Source: Allonocardiopsis opalescens (GTDB lineage Bacteria > Actinomycetota > Actinomycetes > Streptosporangiales > Streptosporangiaceae). From it: a DNA stretch of 64,000 nt. The position numbers were made by a program, and so were the translations under genes. Below the pieces are notes generated by a model. The model made no database searches. It was not told the DNA's origin and worked only from the letters and a program-made list of their open reading frames with translations. Numbering within the stretch: position 1 is the stretch's first letter; each line of letters begins with the position of its first letter. Positions 1-9,596 of this stretch are shown piece after piece. The stretch is from positions 1 to 64,000 of the forward strand of contig NZ_PVZC01000003.1 of NCBI RefSeq assembly GCF_003002095.1. The letters run 5' to 3'.

Positions 1-401
1 ACCGATCGGTAGTCGTCAGTCCTGTAATTGCAGGTCAAACGCCATTCAGTCGACGTCGGTCCTGGTAGGTCAAACGCTCGCTTCAGTCCAGGATCTCTTG
101 GAGCGTCTGCATGCCTACCTCCGGCATCAGGGGTGTGGCCTGTGGGCCTGGCGTGACGAGCGCGGCCTAGGCCGGTCTAGACCAGATGCGGACCGGTGCC
201 AGCTTCGCCGCTATCCGCCCGCGCGTCAATCCCGCCGCGTCGCATCGTGCCGCCCGCTATGCCGGATCGTGTCCTCCCCGTGTCAGCCCCTCACCTGCGT
301 CTTGTCGCAGGACTTGGCCAGGATGTAGTAGGTGTGCTATCAATCTAAGCAGTACTACTTCAGATCGACGGGAGACTGCTCCATGAGGACGGGGAGACGG
401 C
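1..401. other. Intergenic/left-edge region with a short direct repeat and a promoter-like site
   Basis: No convincing gene is visible. The stretch has a direct repeat: AGGTCAAACGC at 32-42 and 67-77 (35-bp period), each preceded by a TCCTG and followed by CAGTC. Before the ABC gene there is a sigma70-like promoter candidate, TTGGCC at 314-319, an 18-bp spacer and TATCAA at 338-343. It lies inside an inverted repeat, GTAGTA (325-330) / TACTAC (353-358), that could be an operator. This region is less GC-rich than the genes beside it. Confidence 0.4.
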
Positions 402-1321
<920 letters not shown>

Positions 1322-1325
<4 letters not shown>

Positions 1326-2179
1326 ACGCGAGGCGGACGGTCACCGCGGGGCTGCGCCGGGGGTGGACCGAGTTCGGGCACTTCCTGGCCAATCCGAAGG
1401 AGATCTGGCAGACCACCCTGGGCGCCGTCGGCGTCTACGCGGCCCTCGTGCTGTTCATCGGCGACCGCGAGGTGCCCGGCACCGGCGTCCCGCTCGGCCT
1501 GTTCATCACGGCCGGCTACATCGCCACGATGATGATGCAGGTCGGCCTGTACAACCTGCCGATGATGATCACGGCCGACCGGGAGGAGGGCGCGCTGCTG
1601 CGGCTGCGCGGCATCCCGGGCGGCATCGCCGTCTACCTGGTCGGCAAGGGGCTGCTGGTACTGGCGGTCACGGTCACCGTGCTGGCGATGATGCTGGTGG
1701 CGGGCGTGCTCCTGGCCGGTATCGCGCTGCCCGCCGACCCGGCGAAGTGGCTGACCCTGGCCTGGGTGCTGGTGCTGAGCCTGCTGGCCACCGTGCCGCT
1801 CGGCGCGGCCGTCGGCTGCCTGCTGCCCAATGTGCGCTCGGGCGCCGGGATCCTGATGGTGCCCTTCATGGTGTTCATCGTGGCGGCGGGCGTGTTCTTC
1901 CCGGTCACCGCCTTCCCCGAGCCGATGCAGGCGGCCACCCAGGCGATCCCGCTGTACTGGATGGCGCTGGGCGTCCGCTCGGTCTTCCTGCCCGACAGCA
2001 TGCTCGCCGCCGAGCTGCACGGCAGCTGGCAGCCGGTGGAGACCGCCGCCGTGCTGGGCGCCTGGGCACTCGCCGGCATGGTGCTCGCCCCGCTGCTGCT
2101 GCGCCGGATGACCCGCAAGGAGTCCGGTTCGCGGCTGGCCGCGCGGCGGGAGCGGGCCTCGGCCCGGGCCGTGTACTGA
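1322..2179 (+). CDS. ABC-2 type transporter permease
   Basis: 285-residue integral membrane protein with about six hydrophobic segments and the layout of the ABC2_membrane permease family: a cytoplasmic N terminus, a first membrane segment near residue 35, a conserved cytoplasmic loop around residues 80-95 and a last helix near 240-260. It starts at a GTG overlapping the ATPase gene and must be its partner. Export of a drug, lipid or peptide is the usual role of this family, but the substrate is not visible. Confidence 0.9.
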
Positions 2180-2214
2180 TCCCGCCCCCGGCCGAGGTGC
2201 GGGAGACTAGGCGG

Positions 2215-2445
2215 GTGTCCTCCGAGGCGATCTACAACCGGATCGCGGTGCTGAGAGCCGAGCGCGGCATCTCGCGCCGCGATCTGGCCCAGGCCCTGGG
2301 GGTGCACTACCAGACGGTCGGCTACCTGGAGCGCGGCGAGTACAGCCCCAGCCTCTACCTGGCGCTGCGCATCGCCGACTACTTCGAGGTCCCCGTCGAG
2401 GTGGTGTTCTCCCTCAAGCCCTTCCCCCGGCTCGGCAGCGGCTGA
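2215..2445 (+). CDS. Small XRE/YozG-like helix-turn-helix regulator
   Basis: 76-residue protein that is almost entirely one HTH_3 domain: an NRIAVLRAERGISRRDLAQ start, recognition helix around VHYQTVGYLERG, and the ending YFEVPVEVVFSL typical of YozG-like regulators. The GTG start at 2215 is 35 bases after the permease stop and gives the usual family length; longer in-frame versions would run through the permease gene in another frame. It sits between the ABC exporter and two paralogous membrane proteins and most likely regulates one or both. Confidence 0.85.
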   Translation: MSSEAIYNRIAVLRAERGISRRDLAQALGVHYQTVGYLERGEYSPSLYLALRIADYFEVPVEVVFSLKPFPRLGSG

Positions 2446-2494
2446 GCGCCGCTCCCGGACCGGCGGGTCCCCACCCTGGAAAGGAAGAGGTGCC

Positions 2495-3073
2495 GTGAAC
2501 GACCGTCCCGGAGGCGGCGCCGGCCGCGGCAGGCGGCTGTCGGAGTGGTGGCGGGCCCAGCGGATGGAGGCCGTCAACACCGATCTCGCGCCCGGCTGGT
2601 ACCGCACCCGGGCCCGCCGCCGGGCGCTGGCGGCCGCCTCGGTCGCCCTCACCCTGGCGGGCGCCGCCGTGATCCTCGTCCTGGAGTTCGCCGACGCCGG
2701 CGGGCCCGCGGTCTGGGCGCTCCTCGCCGCCCTGGTGACGGTGGTGCTGCTGCAGTGCGCCACCTTCTCCCTGCTCAACATCGGCACCCGCGGCCTCACC
2801 GGGCTGCCCGAGCGCAGTCTGGACGAGCGGCAGCTGGCCGAGCGCAACCGCGCCGGCAGCCTGGCGCACCGGATCTCCACCGTGCTGCTGTTCGGCGCCT
2901 TCCTGGGGCTGTGCGCCGGGCTGGCCGTCAGCGGCGGGAACGGGACTGCGGTGCCCCCCGGCACCGCGATCGCCGCCATGTACCTGCTCGCCATGGTCCA
3001 CATGCAGCTGCCCGCGGTCGTCGCCGCCTGGCGGCTGCCCGACGCGCCCGTGGACGAGGACGCCGACGACTGA
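2495..3073 (+). CDS. Integral membrane protein, paralogue of the next gene
   Basis: 192 residues, GTG start preceded by a strong AAGGAAGAGG site. About four hydrophobic segments (residues ~45-65, 70-95, 125-145, 150-175). A loop in the middle carries ERSLDERQLAERNRAG, and the end is WRLPDAPVDEDADD. Both features recur in the neighbouring protein. I do not recognise a named family. Small XRE regulators of the type just upstream are often followed by membrane proteins of this size, so a regulator-linked membrane function is inferred only from context. Confidence 0.82.
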   Translation: MNDRPGGGAGRGRRLSEWWRAQRMEAVNTDLAPGWYRTRARRRALAAASVALTLAGAAVILVLEFADAGGPAVWALLAALVTVVLLQCATFSLLNIGTRGLTGLPERSLDERQLAERNRAGSLAHRISTVLLFGAFLGLCAGLAVSGGNGTAVPPGTAIAAMYLLAMVHMQLPAVVAAWRLPDAPVDEDADD

Positions 3074-3116
3074 GGGGCCGGCCGCACCGGCCGGCCCGCG
3101 CGGATTCGGAGACGCG

Positions 3117-3716
3117 ATGAGGAACGCTTTGGGCGGCGCCGGGCGCCGGGCCGCCGCCTGGTGGTCGCGGCACTGGGACCGGCACGTCGCCGCGACCGTC
3201 GAGAAGGACTACCTCCCCGGCCTGTACGCCACCCGGCGGCGGCGCAGGGCGCTGGTCGCGATCGGCGTCTTCGGGCTGGCCTGCGTGTGGGTGGACGCGC
3301 TCGTGCTGTTCACCCTGGCACCCGGCGGCTTCGCGGTGGTCGCCAACACCGTGCTGCTGGTGGCCGCGATCGTCTGCACGGTGACGACGAGCGGGCTCCT
3401 CGGCCAGGCCACCCGCGGCAGCACCGACCTGGCAGAGCGCCACCTGGACGAGCGCCAGGTGGCCGAGCGGCTGCGCGCCTACACGATCGCGCACCGCTGG
3501 ACGCTGGCGGCGCTGACCCTGCTCTTCGTGCCGTGGCTGCTGCTGTCGCGCGGCCGCGGCTTCGAGGCGCGGCTGCCGGAGATCGCCGTGATCGTGCTGC
3601 TCATGGCGCTGTGGTTCACCCACATGTACGCCCCCCGCTTCGTCGCGGGCTGGCGGCTGCCCGACGCCCCGCCCGACGAGGACGCCGACGACGGCGCGCA
3701 GGAGCCCGAGCGCTGA
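3117..3716 (+). CDS. Integral membrane protein, paralogue of the previous gene
   Basis: 199 residues with the same plan as the preceding protein: a short basic N terminus, YLPGLYATRRRRRALV before the first helix, two hydrophobic segments, the loop ERHLDERQVAERLRAY, two more hydrophobic segments, and an acidic tail WRLPDAPPDEDADD. The two genes are 43 bases apart and probably arose by tandem duplication. Function unknown; a two-subunit membrane assembly is possible. Confidence 0.82.
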   Translation: MRNALGGAGRRAAAWWSRHWDRHVAATVEKDYLPGLYATRRRRRALVAIGVFGLACVWVDALVLFTLAPGGFAVVANTVLLVAAIVCTVTTSGLLGQATRGSTDLAERHLDERQVAERLRAYTIAHRWTLAALTLLFVPWLLLSRGRGFEARLPEIAVIVLLMALWFTHMYAPRFVAGWRLPDAPPDEDADDGAQEPER

Positions 3717-3855
3717 TCCCGCAGCTCAGCGGCGCGCCCGCGCCGTGGCCGGATCCGGCCACCACCCCCAGGTAATCGCCACAACTCGCTCATCACTCCC
3801 ATATGTGGCAGCGCGATCATGCTCTGGCACAGCCATCCCCCATGGAGGCGATGAG

Positions 3856-6800
3856 ATGAGAGTTCCCCGACCGGGCCGCGGCCGCCGCCGACGACCCGCC
3901 GCCGGCACGGTGGCGACGGGCCTGGCCGCCGCGGTGCTGGCCGCGCTGGGCGCGACCGCGGTGGCGCCCGGCTCCCCGGCGCACGCCGAACCCGGCGACG
4001 CGGGCCCCGCCGGCGTGCTGCCGGCCTCGGGCTCCTGGACGGTCACCCTGCTCACCGGCGACGTGGTCGAGGTGACCTCCGATGCCGACGGCCGGGCGCG
4101 CACCGCCGTTCCGGAGCCGCTGAGCCCCTACCGGGTCTCGCACGAGCCCGACGGCGACGTGCTGGTCATCCCCCGCTCGGTCACCCCGCTGCTCGGCGGG
4201 GTGCTCGACCCCGAGCTGTTCAACGTCACCTCCCAGGTGCGCCAGGGCTACGACGACGAGTCCTCCGACACCATCCCGCTGATCGTGCAGCGCGAGGCGG
4301 GCGCCGACGCGGCCGCCGCCCTGGCCGCCGAGACCTCGGGACGCCAGCTGCCCAGCATCTCCGCGGTCGCCGCCGAGGTGGCCAAGGGCGAGGCCGAGCA
4401 GACCGGCGAGGCGCTGAGCGCCTTCGCCGCCGAGGCCGCCGGGCCGCTCGACGAGCTGGACGGCGTCACCCACGTCTGGCTGGACGGCCGGGTCACCACC
4501 GCGGCCGGCGCCGCGGCCGCCGCCCCCGCCGCCGCGGCCGAGCCCGCCCCGGACCTGGACCGCAACCTCGTCCAGGTCGGCGCCCCGGCCGCCTGGGCGG
4601 CCGGCTACACCGGCGCGGGCGTCACCGTCGCGGTGCTCGACACCGGCGCCGACACCGAGCACCCCGACCTGGCCGGCCGGATCGGCGCGGTCGAGAACTT
4701 CAGCGACGCCGAGGACGCCCTCGACCGCGACGGCCACGGCACCCACGTCGCCGCCACGGTCGCCGGCACCGGCGCGGGCTCCGGCGGCGCCCGCTCGGGA
4801 GTGGCCCCGGACGCCCAGCTGATCATCGGCAAGGTGCTCAACGACTGGGGCGAGGGCACCGAGTCGGGCATCATCGCCGGCATGGAGTGGGCCGCGCAGC
4901 GGGCCGAGGTGGTGAACATGAGCCTGGGCTCCTCCGAGCCCTCCGACGGCACCGACCCGATGTCGCTCGCGCTCGACGCCCTCACCGAGGAGCACGGCAC
5001 GCTGTTCGTGGTCGCCGCGGGCAACTCCGGCCCGCTGAGCGGCACCATCGGCTCGCCGGGCGCGGCCGCGCGGGCGCTGACGGTCGGCGCCGTGGACGGC
5101 TCCGACGCGCTCGCCGAGTTCTCCAGCCGGGGACCGCTGCCGGGCGGCGGCGTCCCCAAGCCGGACCTGAGCGCGCCGGGCGTGGACATCGTCGCCGCCC
5201 GCGCCGCCGGCACCACCATGGGCGAGCCCGTGGACGAGCTGTACACCGCCGCGTCGGGCACCTCGATGGCCACCCCGCACGTCGCGGGCGCCGCCGCGGT
5301 GCTGGCCCAGCGCCACCCCGACTGGACGCCGCAGCAGCTCACCAACGCGCTGGTCGGCTCGGCCGACGAGCTCGCGGGTGACGCCTTCGACACCGGTTCC
5401 GGGCGCCTGGACCTGGGCGCGGCCGTCGCGGGCGGCGCCGTCCCCGGCCAGGACTCCGTGTACGCCCAGCTTCCCGAGCCGCGCGAGGAGCCGTTCACCC
5501 AGGAGCTGAGCTGGACCAACACCGGTGACGGCGAACTGGTGCTCGACCTGGCCGCCGGGCTGCGGGCCAGGAGCGGCGGCGCCGAGGCGGGCGTGTCGCT
5601 GGAGCCGGCCGAGCTGGTGCTCGCCCCGGGTGAGACCGGCACCGCGACGCTCACCGTCGACGCCGCGGGGCTGGCCAACGGGCTCTACACCGGCATGGTG
5701 ACCGCGACCGGGGCGGGCACCGCGGCCCGCACCCCGCTGGCGGTCGACGCCCAGCCGCCGCTGGTCGACCTCACCATCGCCACCACCCCGCTGCCGGGCA
5801 CCGCGGCGGAGGGCCCCGAGGTCTACTACTCCGTGGTGAACCTGGACGACTTCGGCGTCTACGGCCGGGTCGGCGGCTTCACCGGCGAGAGCACCACGCT
5901 GCGGGTGCCGGCCGGCCGCTACGCGGTCACCGGCGACATCGCCACCGGCGACCCCGACTACGACGTGGTCGCCCTGGCCGGCGACCCCGACGTCGCCGTC
6001 ACCGGGGCCACCACGGTGGTCTTCGACGGCGCCGCCGCCCGGCCGGTCCACCCGCGGGTCGAGGGCGCCGACACCGCGCCGCCCGGCTTCGTCGCCGCCG
6101 GCCTGCTCAGCACCCCGGCGGCCGGTACCGGCGGCTTCGCGCTGCTGACCGACGAGGTCTACTCCTGGTACCCGCAGCCCCCGGTGCACGTGGCGCCGAT
6201 GGAGGGCGCGGCCGAGGTCTTCGCCGGGGAGCTGAACCTGCGGCTCCAGGCGCCGCACCTGTCGGTCGAGGCCGGCGGCGCCGAGATCTCCGCGGTCGAG
6301 CTGGGCAGCGCCGGCCTGCCCGCCGGAGAGCGCACCCTGCCCGCGGTCGACGCCGGGGACGGCACCGACCTGAGCGGCAGCTCCGGCGCGCTCGCCGTGG
6401 TGGCGCTGCCCGCCGAGGGCGAGCGCGCCGCCGTCACCGAGCGGGCCGCGCAGGCGGGCGCGGCGGCCGTCGCCTTCGTGGACGAGTCGCGGCCCGGCAT
6501 CGCCCCCTCCTTCGCCGGCTACGGCTGGGCCGAGGTGCCGGTGATCGCGGCGGGCGGCGAGGACGCGGCCGCGCTGCTGGCCGCCGCCTCCGCCGGCGGC
6601 GAGGTCTCCCTCGCGGTGGCGGGCAGCCCGTACGTGTACGACCTGGTGCTGCCGCTGCCGGGTCGGATGGAGCCCGAACCGGTGGTGGACGCCGCCGCGC
6701 AGCGGGAACTGGCCGTGCTCCAGGAGTCCTTCCACCGCGACGCCGACGGCACCGGCCCCGACTCCGACCGCCGCTACTACCTGGCCGGCTCGCTGATGAA

Positions 6801-7644
6801 CCTGGACTCGGTCGGCCCGCTGCCGCAGACCAGGACCGCCTACCTCAGCCCGGGCGTGCCCTGGCAGAGCATGGCCATCGGCACCGCCGTGGACGCCTGG
6901 TTCCCCGAGGGCTACTCGGCGGCGCTGGCCCAGGACGCCGGCGCCGTCTACCAGGCGGGGGCCGAGCAGGAGGTGGCCTGGGTGACCCGGCCGCAGTGGC
7001 CGGGCTTCGTCGGCGCGCCGCAGGGCGCGTCGACCTGCCAGCCGACGCCGCCGGAGCGCACGGCCGAGCGGATGGACGTCTGGCTGGCCCCGTTCCAGGA
7101 CGGCCGCGACCGGTACGGCTGCGCCGACCCGCTGGCGGCCGAGCTGTCCCTGGAGGTCGACGGCGAGCCCGTCGCGACCCATCCGGCCCACTTCGCCCAG
7201 TTCGAGGTGCCGGCCGGGACGGCCGAGTACCGGCTCTCCTACCAGCAGGAGGGGCAGGCGCCGTACCGGCACCGCAGCTCCACCGCGTGGACCTTCACCT
7301 CGGCGGCCCCCGCCGGGGGCGGGACCGCGCGGCTGCCGCTGCTGGGGGTCGACTACCGGCTGCCGCTGGACACCCTCAACCGTCCGCAGGGCGGCACGGC
7401 GGTGCTGGAGGTCGCGCCGGTGACCGGGACTGACCCGGAGCGGATCCGCCGCTTCCGGGTGTGGACCTCGACGGACTCCGGCGAGACCTGGGTGCCGGCC
7501 CGGGTGTCGCGCGCCGCTGAGGGCCGCTACGAGCTGAGGCTGCCGCGGGTGGCCGAGGGCACCGGCGTGTCGCTGAGGGTCGACGCCCTCGACGCACGCG
7601 GCAGCCGGATCGAGCAGGTCCTGTACGACGCCTACCGGGGCTAG
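3856..7644 (+). CDS. Secreted subtilisin-like serine protease (S8 family), large multidomain
   Basis: 1262-residue secreted protease. The ATG at 3856 with GGAGG just before it is preferred over an upstream in-frame ATG because it opens directly on a signal peptide: an Arg-rich start, an Ala/Leu core and a likely cut after PAHA near residue 43. A pro-region (to about residue 215) is followed by the catalytic domain with Asp262 (VLDTGAD), His294 (DGHGTHVA), the oxyanion Asn in AAGNSGP and Ser470 (SGTSMATPHVAG). Downstream come an Ig-like/Fn3-type region and an apparent PA-like insert around residues 840-920. The C-terminal third is unassigned. It probably degrades extracellular protein. Confidence 0.93.
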   Translation: MRVPRPGRGRRRRPAAGTVATGLAAAVLAALGATAVAPGSPAHAEPGDAGPAGVLPASGSWTVTLLTGDVVEVTSDADGRARTAVPEPLSPYRVSHEPDGDVLVIPRSVTPLLGGVLDPELFNVTSQVRQGYDDESSDTIPLIVQREAGADAAAALAAETSGRQLPSISAVAAEVAKGEAEQTGEALSAFAAEAAGPLDELDGVTHVWLDGRVTTAAGAAAAAPAAAAEPAPDLDRNLVQVGAPAAWAAGYTGAGVTVAVLDTGADTEHPDLAGRIGAVENFSDAEDALDRDGHGTHVAATVAGTGAGSGGARSGVAPDAQLIIGKVLNDWGEGTESGIIAGMEWAAQRAEVVNMSLGSSEPSDGTDPMSLALDALTEEHGTLFVVAAGNSGPLSGTIGSPGAAARALTVGAVDGSDALAEFSSRGPLPGGGVPKPDLSAPGVDIVAARAAGTTMGEPVDELYTAASGTSMATPHVAGAAAVLAQRHPDWTPQQLTNALVGSADELAGDAFDTGSGRLDLGAAVAGGAVPGQDSVYAQLPEPREEPFTQELSWTNTGDGELVLDLAAGLRARSGGAEAGVSLEPAELVLAPGETGTATLTVDAAGLANGLYTGMVTATGAGTAARTPLAVDAQPPLVDLTIATTPLPGTAAEGPEVYYSVVNLDDFGVYGRVGGFTGESTTLRVPAGRYAVTGDIATGDPDYDVVALAGDPDVAVTGATTVVFDGAAARPVHPRVEGADTAPPGFVAAGLLSTPAAGTGGFALLTDEVYSWYPQPPVHVAPMEGAAEVFAGELNLRLQAPHLSVEAGGAEISAVELGSAGLPAGERTLPAVDAGDGTDLSGSSGALAVVALPAEGERAAVTERAAQAGAAAVAFVDESRPGIAPSFAGYGWAEVPVIAAGGEDAAALLAAASAGGEVSLAVAGSPYVYDLVLPLPGRMEPEPVVDAAAQRELAVLQESFHRDADGTGPDSDRRYYLAGSLMNLDSVGPLPQTRTAYLSPGVPWQSMAIGTAVDAWFPEGYSAALAQDAGAVYQAGAEQEVAWVTRPQWPGFVGAPQGASTCQPTPPERTAERMDVWLAPFQDGRDRYGCADPLAAELSLEVDGEPVATHPAHFAQFEVPAGTAEYRLSYQQEGQAPYRHRSSTAWTFTSAAPAGGGTARLPLLGVDYRLPLDTLNRPQGGTAVLEVAPVTGTDPERIRRFRVWTSTDSGETWVPARVSRAAEGRYELRLPRVAEGTGVSLRVDALDARGSRIEQVLYDAYRG

Positions 7645-7661
7645 CACCGGCGGGGAACCGG

Positions 7662-7693
7662 GGCCGCCCGGGACCGCGTGGTCCCGGGCGGCC
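7662..7693. terminator. Bidirectional terminator hairpin
   Basis: A perfect 14-bp stem (GGCCGCCCGGGACC and its complement) around a GCGT loop, placed between the convergent protease and crcB genes. No U-tract, as is common in high-GC actinobacteria. Confidence 0.8.
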
Positions 7694-8068
7694 TCAGCCC
7701 GCCAGGGCGGAGGCGGCCAGCAGGCCGAGCGCGGCGGCGGCCAGGCCGCCGCCGGTGCTCAGCACCGCGTTGGCCGCCGCGGCCGCCGGGCGGCCCGCGC
7801 GCAGCTGCCCGGCGGTGTCGTGCGCGAAGGTGCTGAAGGTGGTGAAGCCGCCGCACAGCCCCGCCGTCAGCCCGGCGGTGGCGGCGGGCGGCCAGCCGGC
7901 GGCGGCGAGGCCGCCGATGAGGCCGAACAGCAGGCATCCGGTGATGTTGACGGCGAGGATGCCCCAGGGGAAGCGGCGGTCGGCGCGCAGGTGGACCAGC
8001 CGGTCGACCAGGTGGCGGGCGGCGGCGCCCAGGGCGCCGCCGGCGAAGACCGCGAGCAGGACCGTCAT
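7694..8068 (-). CDS. crcB: Fluoride ion channel CrcB/Fluc, subunit 2
   Basis: 124-residue membrane protein of the CrcB/Fluc family, which exports fluoride passively through dual-topology dimers. Hallmarks are GGALGAAARHL near residue 10, WGILAVNITG at about 36 and GGFTTFSTFAHDT at about 73, with four hydrophobic segments. The ATG overlaps the stop of the upstream crcB copy by 4 bases, so the two are co-translated. Tandem crcB genes usually encode a heterodimeric channel; that is an inference from the arrangement. Confidence 0.92.
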   Translation of the reverse strand: MTVLLAVFAGGALGAAARHLVDRLVHLRADRRFPWGILAVNITGCLLFGLIGGLAAAGWPPAATAGLTAGLCGGFTTFSTFAHDTAGQLRAGRPAAAAANAVLSTGGGLAAAALGLLAASALAG

Positions 8069-8541
8069 TCCGCCTCCGCCTCCGGTTCCCGGCCGGCCGC
8101 GGGCCGCCCGCCGCGGCGCGCCGCCCCGACCAGGGCGGCCAGCCGCCTCGCCCCCGACCAGCCCACGTGCGCGGCCAGGACGCCCCCGGCCAGGCTCAGC
8201 AGCAGGTATCCGGCCGCCGCGGGCGGCGCCCCGGCCGCCAGCCGCGCGTACGCGTCCCCGGCCAGGCCGGAGAAGGTGGTGAAGCCGCCGAGCAGGCCGG
8301 TGCCCAGCAGCGGCCGCAGCGCGCGCAGGCGCGGCCGCGCCTCGGTGGCCAGCGCGGCCAGCGCCCCCAGCAGCAGCGCGCCGCCGGTGTTGACCGCGAG
8401 GGTGGTCCAGGGGAAGGCGCCGGGCTGGACCGGGACCGCGAGAACGAGCAGCTGGCGCAGTACGGCGCCCGCGCCGCCGCCCAGCGCGACCAGGGCGAGC
8501 ACCGGGAGTTCGCGGCGGGCCGCGGAGAAGGCTTTCGGCAT
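8065..8541 (-). CDS. crcB: Fluoride ion channel CrcB/Fluc, subunit 1
   Basis: 158-residue CrcB/Fluc protein with GGGAGAVLRQL, WTTLAVNTGG and GGFTTFSGLAGD motifs and a basic-acidic tail longer than in the partner. The second copy keeps the FSTF form of the pore motif whereas this one has FSGL. Such divergence is expected in a heterodimer in which each subunit lines a different pore. The ATG at 8541 gives a normal family length; an upstream in-frame GTG at 8553 is an alternative. No fluoride riboswitch was recognised upstream. Confidence 0.9.
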   Translation of the reverse strand: MPKAFSAARRELPVLALVALGGGAGAVLRQLLVLAVPVQPGAFPWTTLAVNTGGALLLGALAALATEARPRLRALRPLLGTGLLGGFTTFSGLAGDAYARLAAGAPPAAAGYLLLSLAGGVLAAHVGWSGARRLAALVGAARRGGRPAAGREPEAEAE

Positions 8542-8622
8542 GGCTGACCCCACTCTGTCGAGTAGGGACCGTTGGCGGCGGTGCGCCGCGGTTGAAGGCG
8601 GGCCCCACCGCCGTCAGGCACT

Positions 8623-9414
8623 CTAACCGAGGCTCCGGCCCCGCGGATTCCCGGTCAGCTGCTCCAGCAGCAGCGAGGTGACGGCGTCGGCCCGCTCCAC
8701 CGTCACCAGGTGCGCGGCGCCGGGCACCTCCACGTAGCGGGCGTCCGGGACGGCGCGGGCGATCGCCCGGCCGTGCGCGGGCGGGGACGTGGGGTCGTGC
8801 GCGCCGGTGATCACGCAGGTGGGGGCCTTGATGCCTTCGACGCCGACCCGCAGGTCGGTGCCGGCGACCGCCTCCAGGCAGCCGGCGAAGGACTCGGCGT
8901 CCACGGCCTCGAAGTCGCGGCGCAGCCGGGCGACGTGCACGGGGTGGCGGCGCGGGTAGCCGGGGGTGAACCAGCGGACCATCGCGCCGTGGGAGACGGC
9001 CCGGGTGCCGCCCTCGCGGACCAGCGCGGCGCGCCGCCGCCAGAGCTCGGCGGGCGCGAAGTTCGGCGAGGCGCCGACCAGGGTCAGCCCGTCCACCCGC
9101 TCGGGCGCGTTGAGGGCCAGCCATATCCCGATCGTCGCGCCGACGCCCACCCCGGCGGCGGCGAAGCGGTCCACCCGCAGCCGGTCGAGCACGCCGAGCG
9201 CGTCCAGGCCCAGCTCCTCCAGGGTGTAGGGGCCGGGCGCGCTGGGCGAGGAGCCGTGGCCGCGGTGGTTGACCCGCACCACCCGCAGGTGGGGGCGGAG
9301 CGCGACCAGCTGGGGCGTCCAGACGTCCAGCTCGGTGCCGAGTTCGCCGAGCAGCAGCAGCGCGGGCGCGTGGCGGGGACCGTCGACGGCATACTGGAGC
9401 GGAAGGACGGTCAT
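8623..9414 (-). CDS. Alpha/beta hydrolase fold protein lacking the nucleophile serine
   Basis: 263 residues, clearly similar in layout to PcaD-type 3-oxoadipate enol-lactonases: strand and oxyanion turn near residue 25, NHRGHGSS at 49-56, nucleophile elbow at 88-92, acid in GAHDPTSPP and His in GAAHLVTVER. The elbow reads Gly-Val-Gly-Val-Gly where the family has Gly-x-Ser-x-Gly, so residue 90 is glycine (codon GGC, one base from AGC). The Asp and His are kept. It may be a pseudoenzyme or a binding protein. Nothing in the neighbourhood suggests an aromatic degradation pathway. Confidence 0.85.
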   Translation of the reverse strand: MTVLPLQYAVDGPRHAPALLLLGELGTELDVWTPQLVALRPHLRVVRVNHRGHGSSPSAPGPYTLEELGLDALGVLDRLRVDRFAAAGVGVGATIGIWLALNAPERVDGLTLVGASPNFAPAELWRRRAALVREGGTRAVSHGAMVRWFTPGYPRRHPVHVARLRRDFEAVDAESFAGCLEAVAGTDLRVGVEGIKAPTCVITGAHDPTSPPAHGRAIARAVPDARYVEVPGAAHLVTVERADAVTSLLLEQLTGNPRGRSLG

Positions 9415-9596
9415 GGCGGATCCTGTGGGGCGGTCAGGGCGGCGGCGGGACGGCTTCCCGCGGCGCGGCGGCCACCACCATGATCGTCCTCCGCGCCGGT
9501 CTTGTCAGGGCATCCGGAAGACTCGGTATCCGAAAAGTGAACGGCCGCCCCATTCCGGCGGCGACCGTTACCGAATCGAGGCGCGGACGGGCCGCC

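Noticed and set aside
3817-7647. 1276-codon open frame antisense to the S8 protease
   Set aside because: Shadow frame caused by very high GC at third positions; no domain, no ribosome binding site, and the sense strand encodes a clear protease.
8542-8622. Fluoride riboswitch before the crcB pair
   Set aside because: The crcB-motif signature sequences were not found in the leader.
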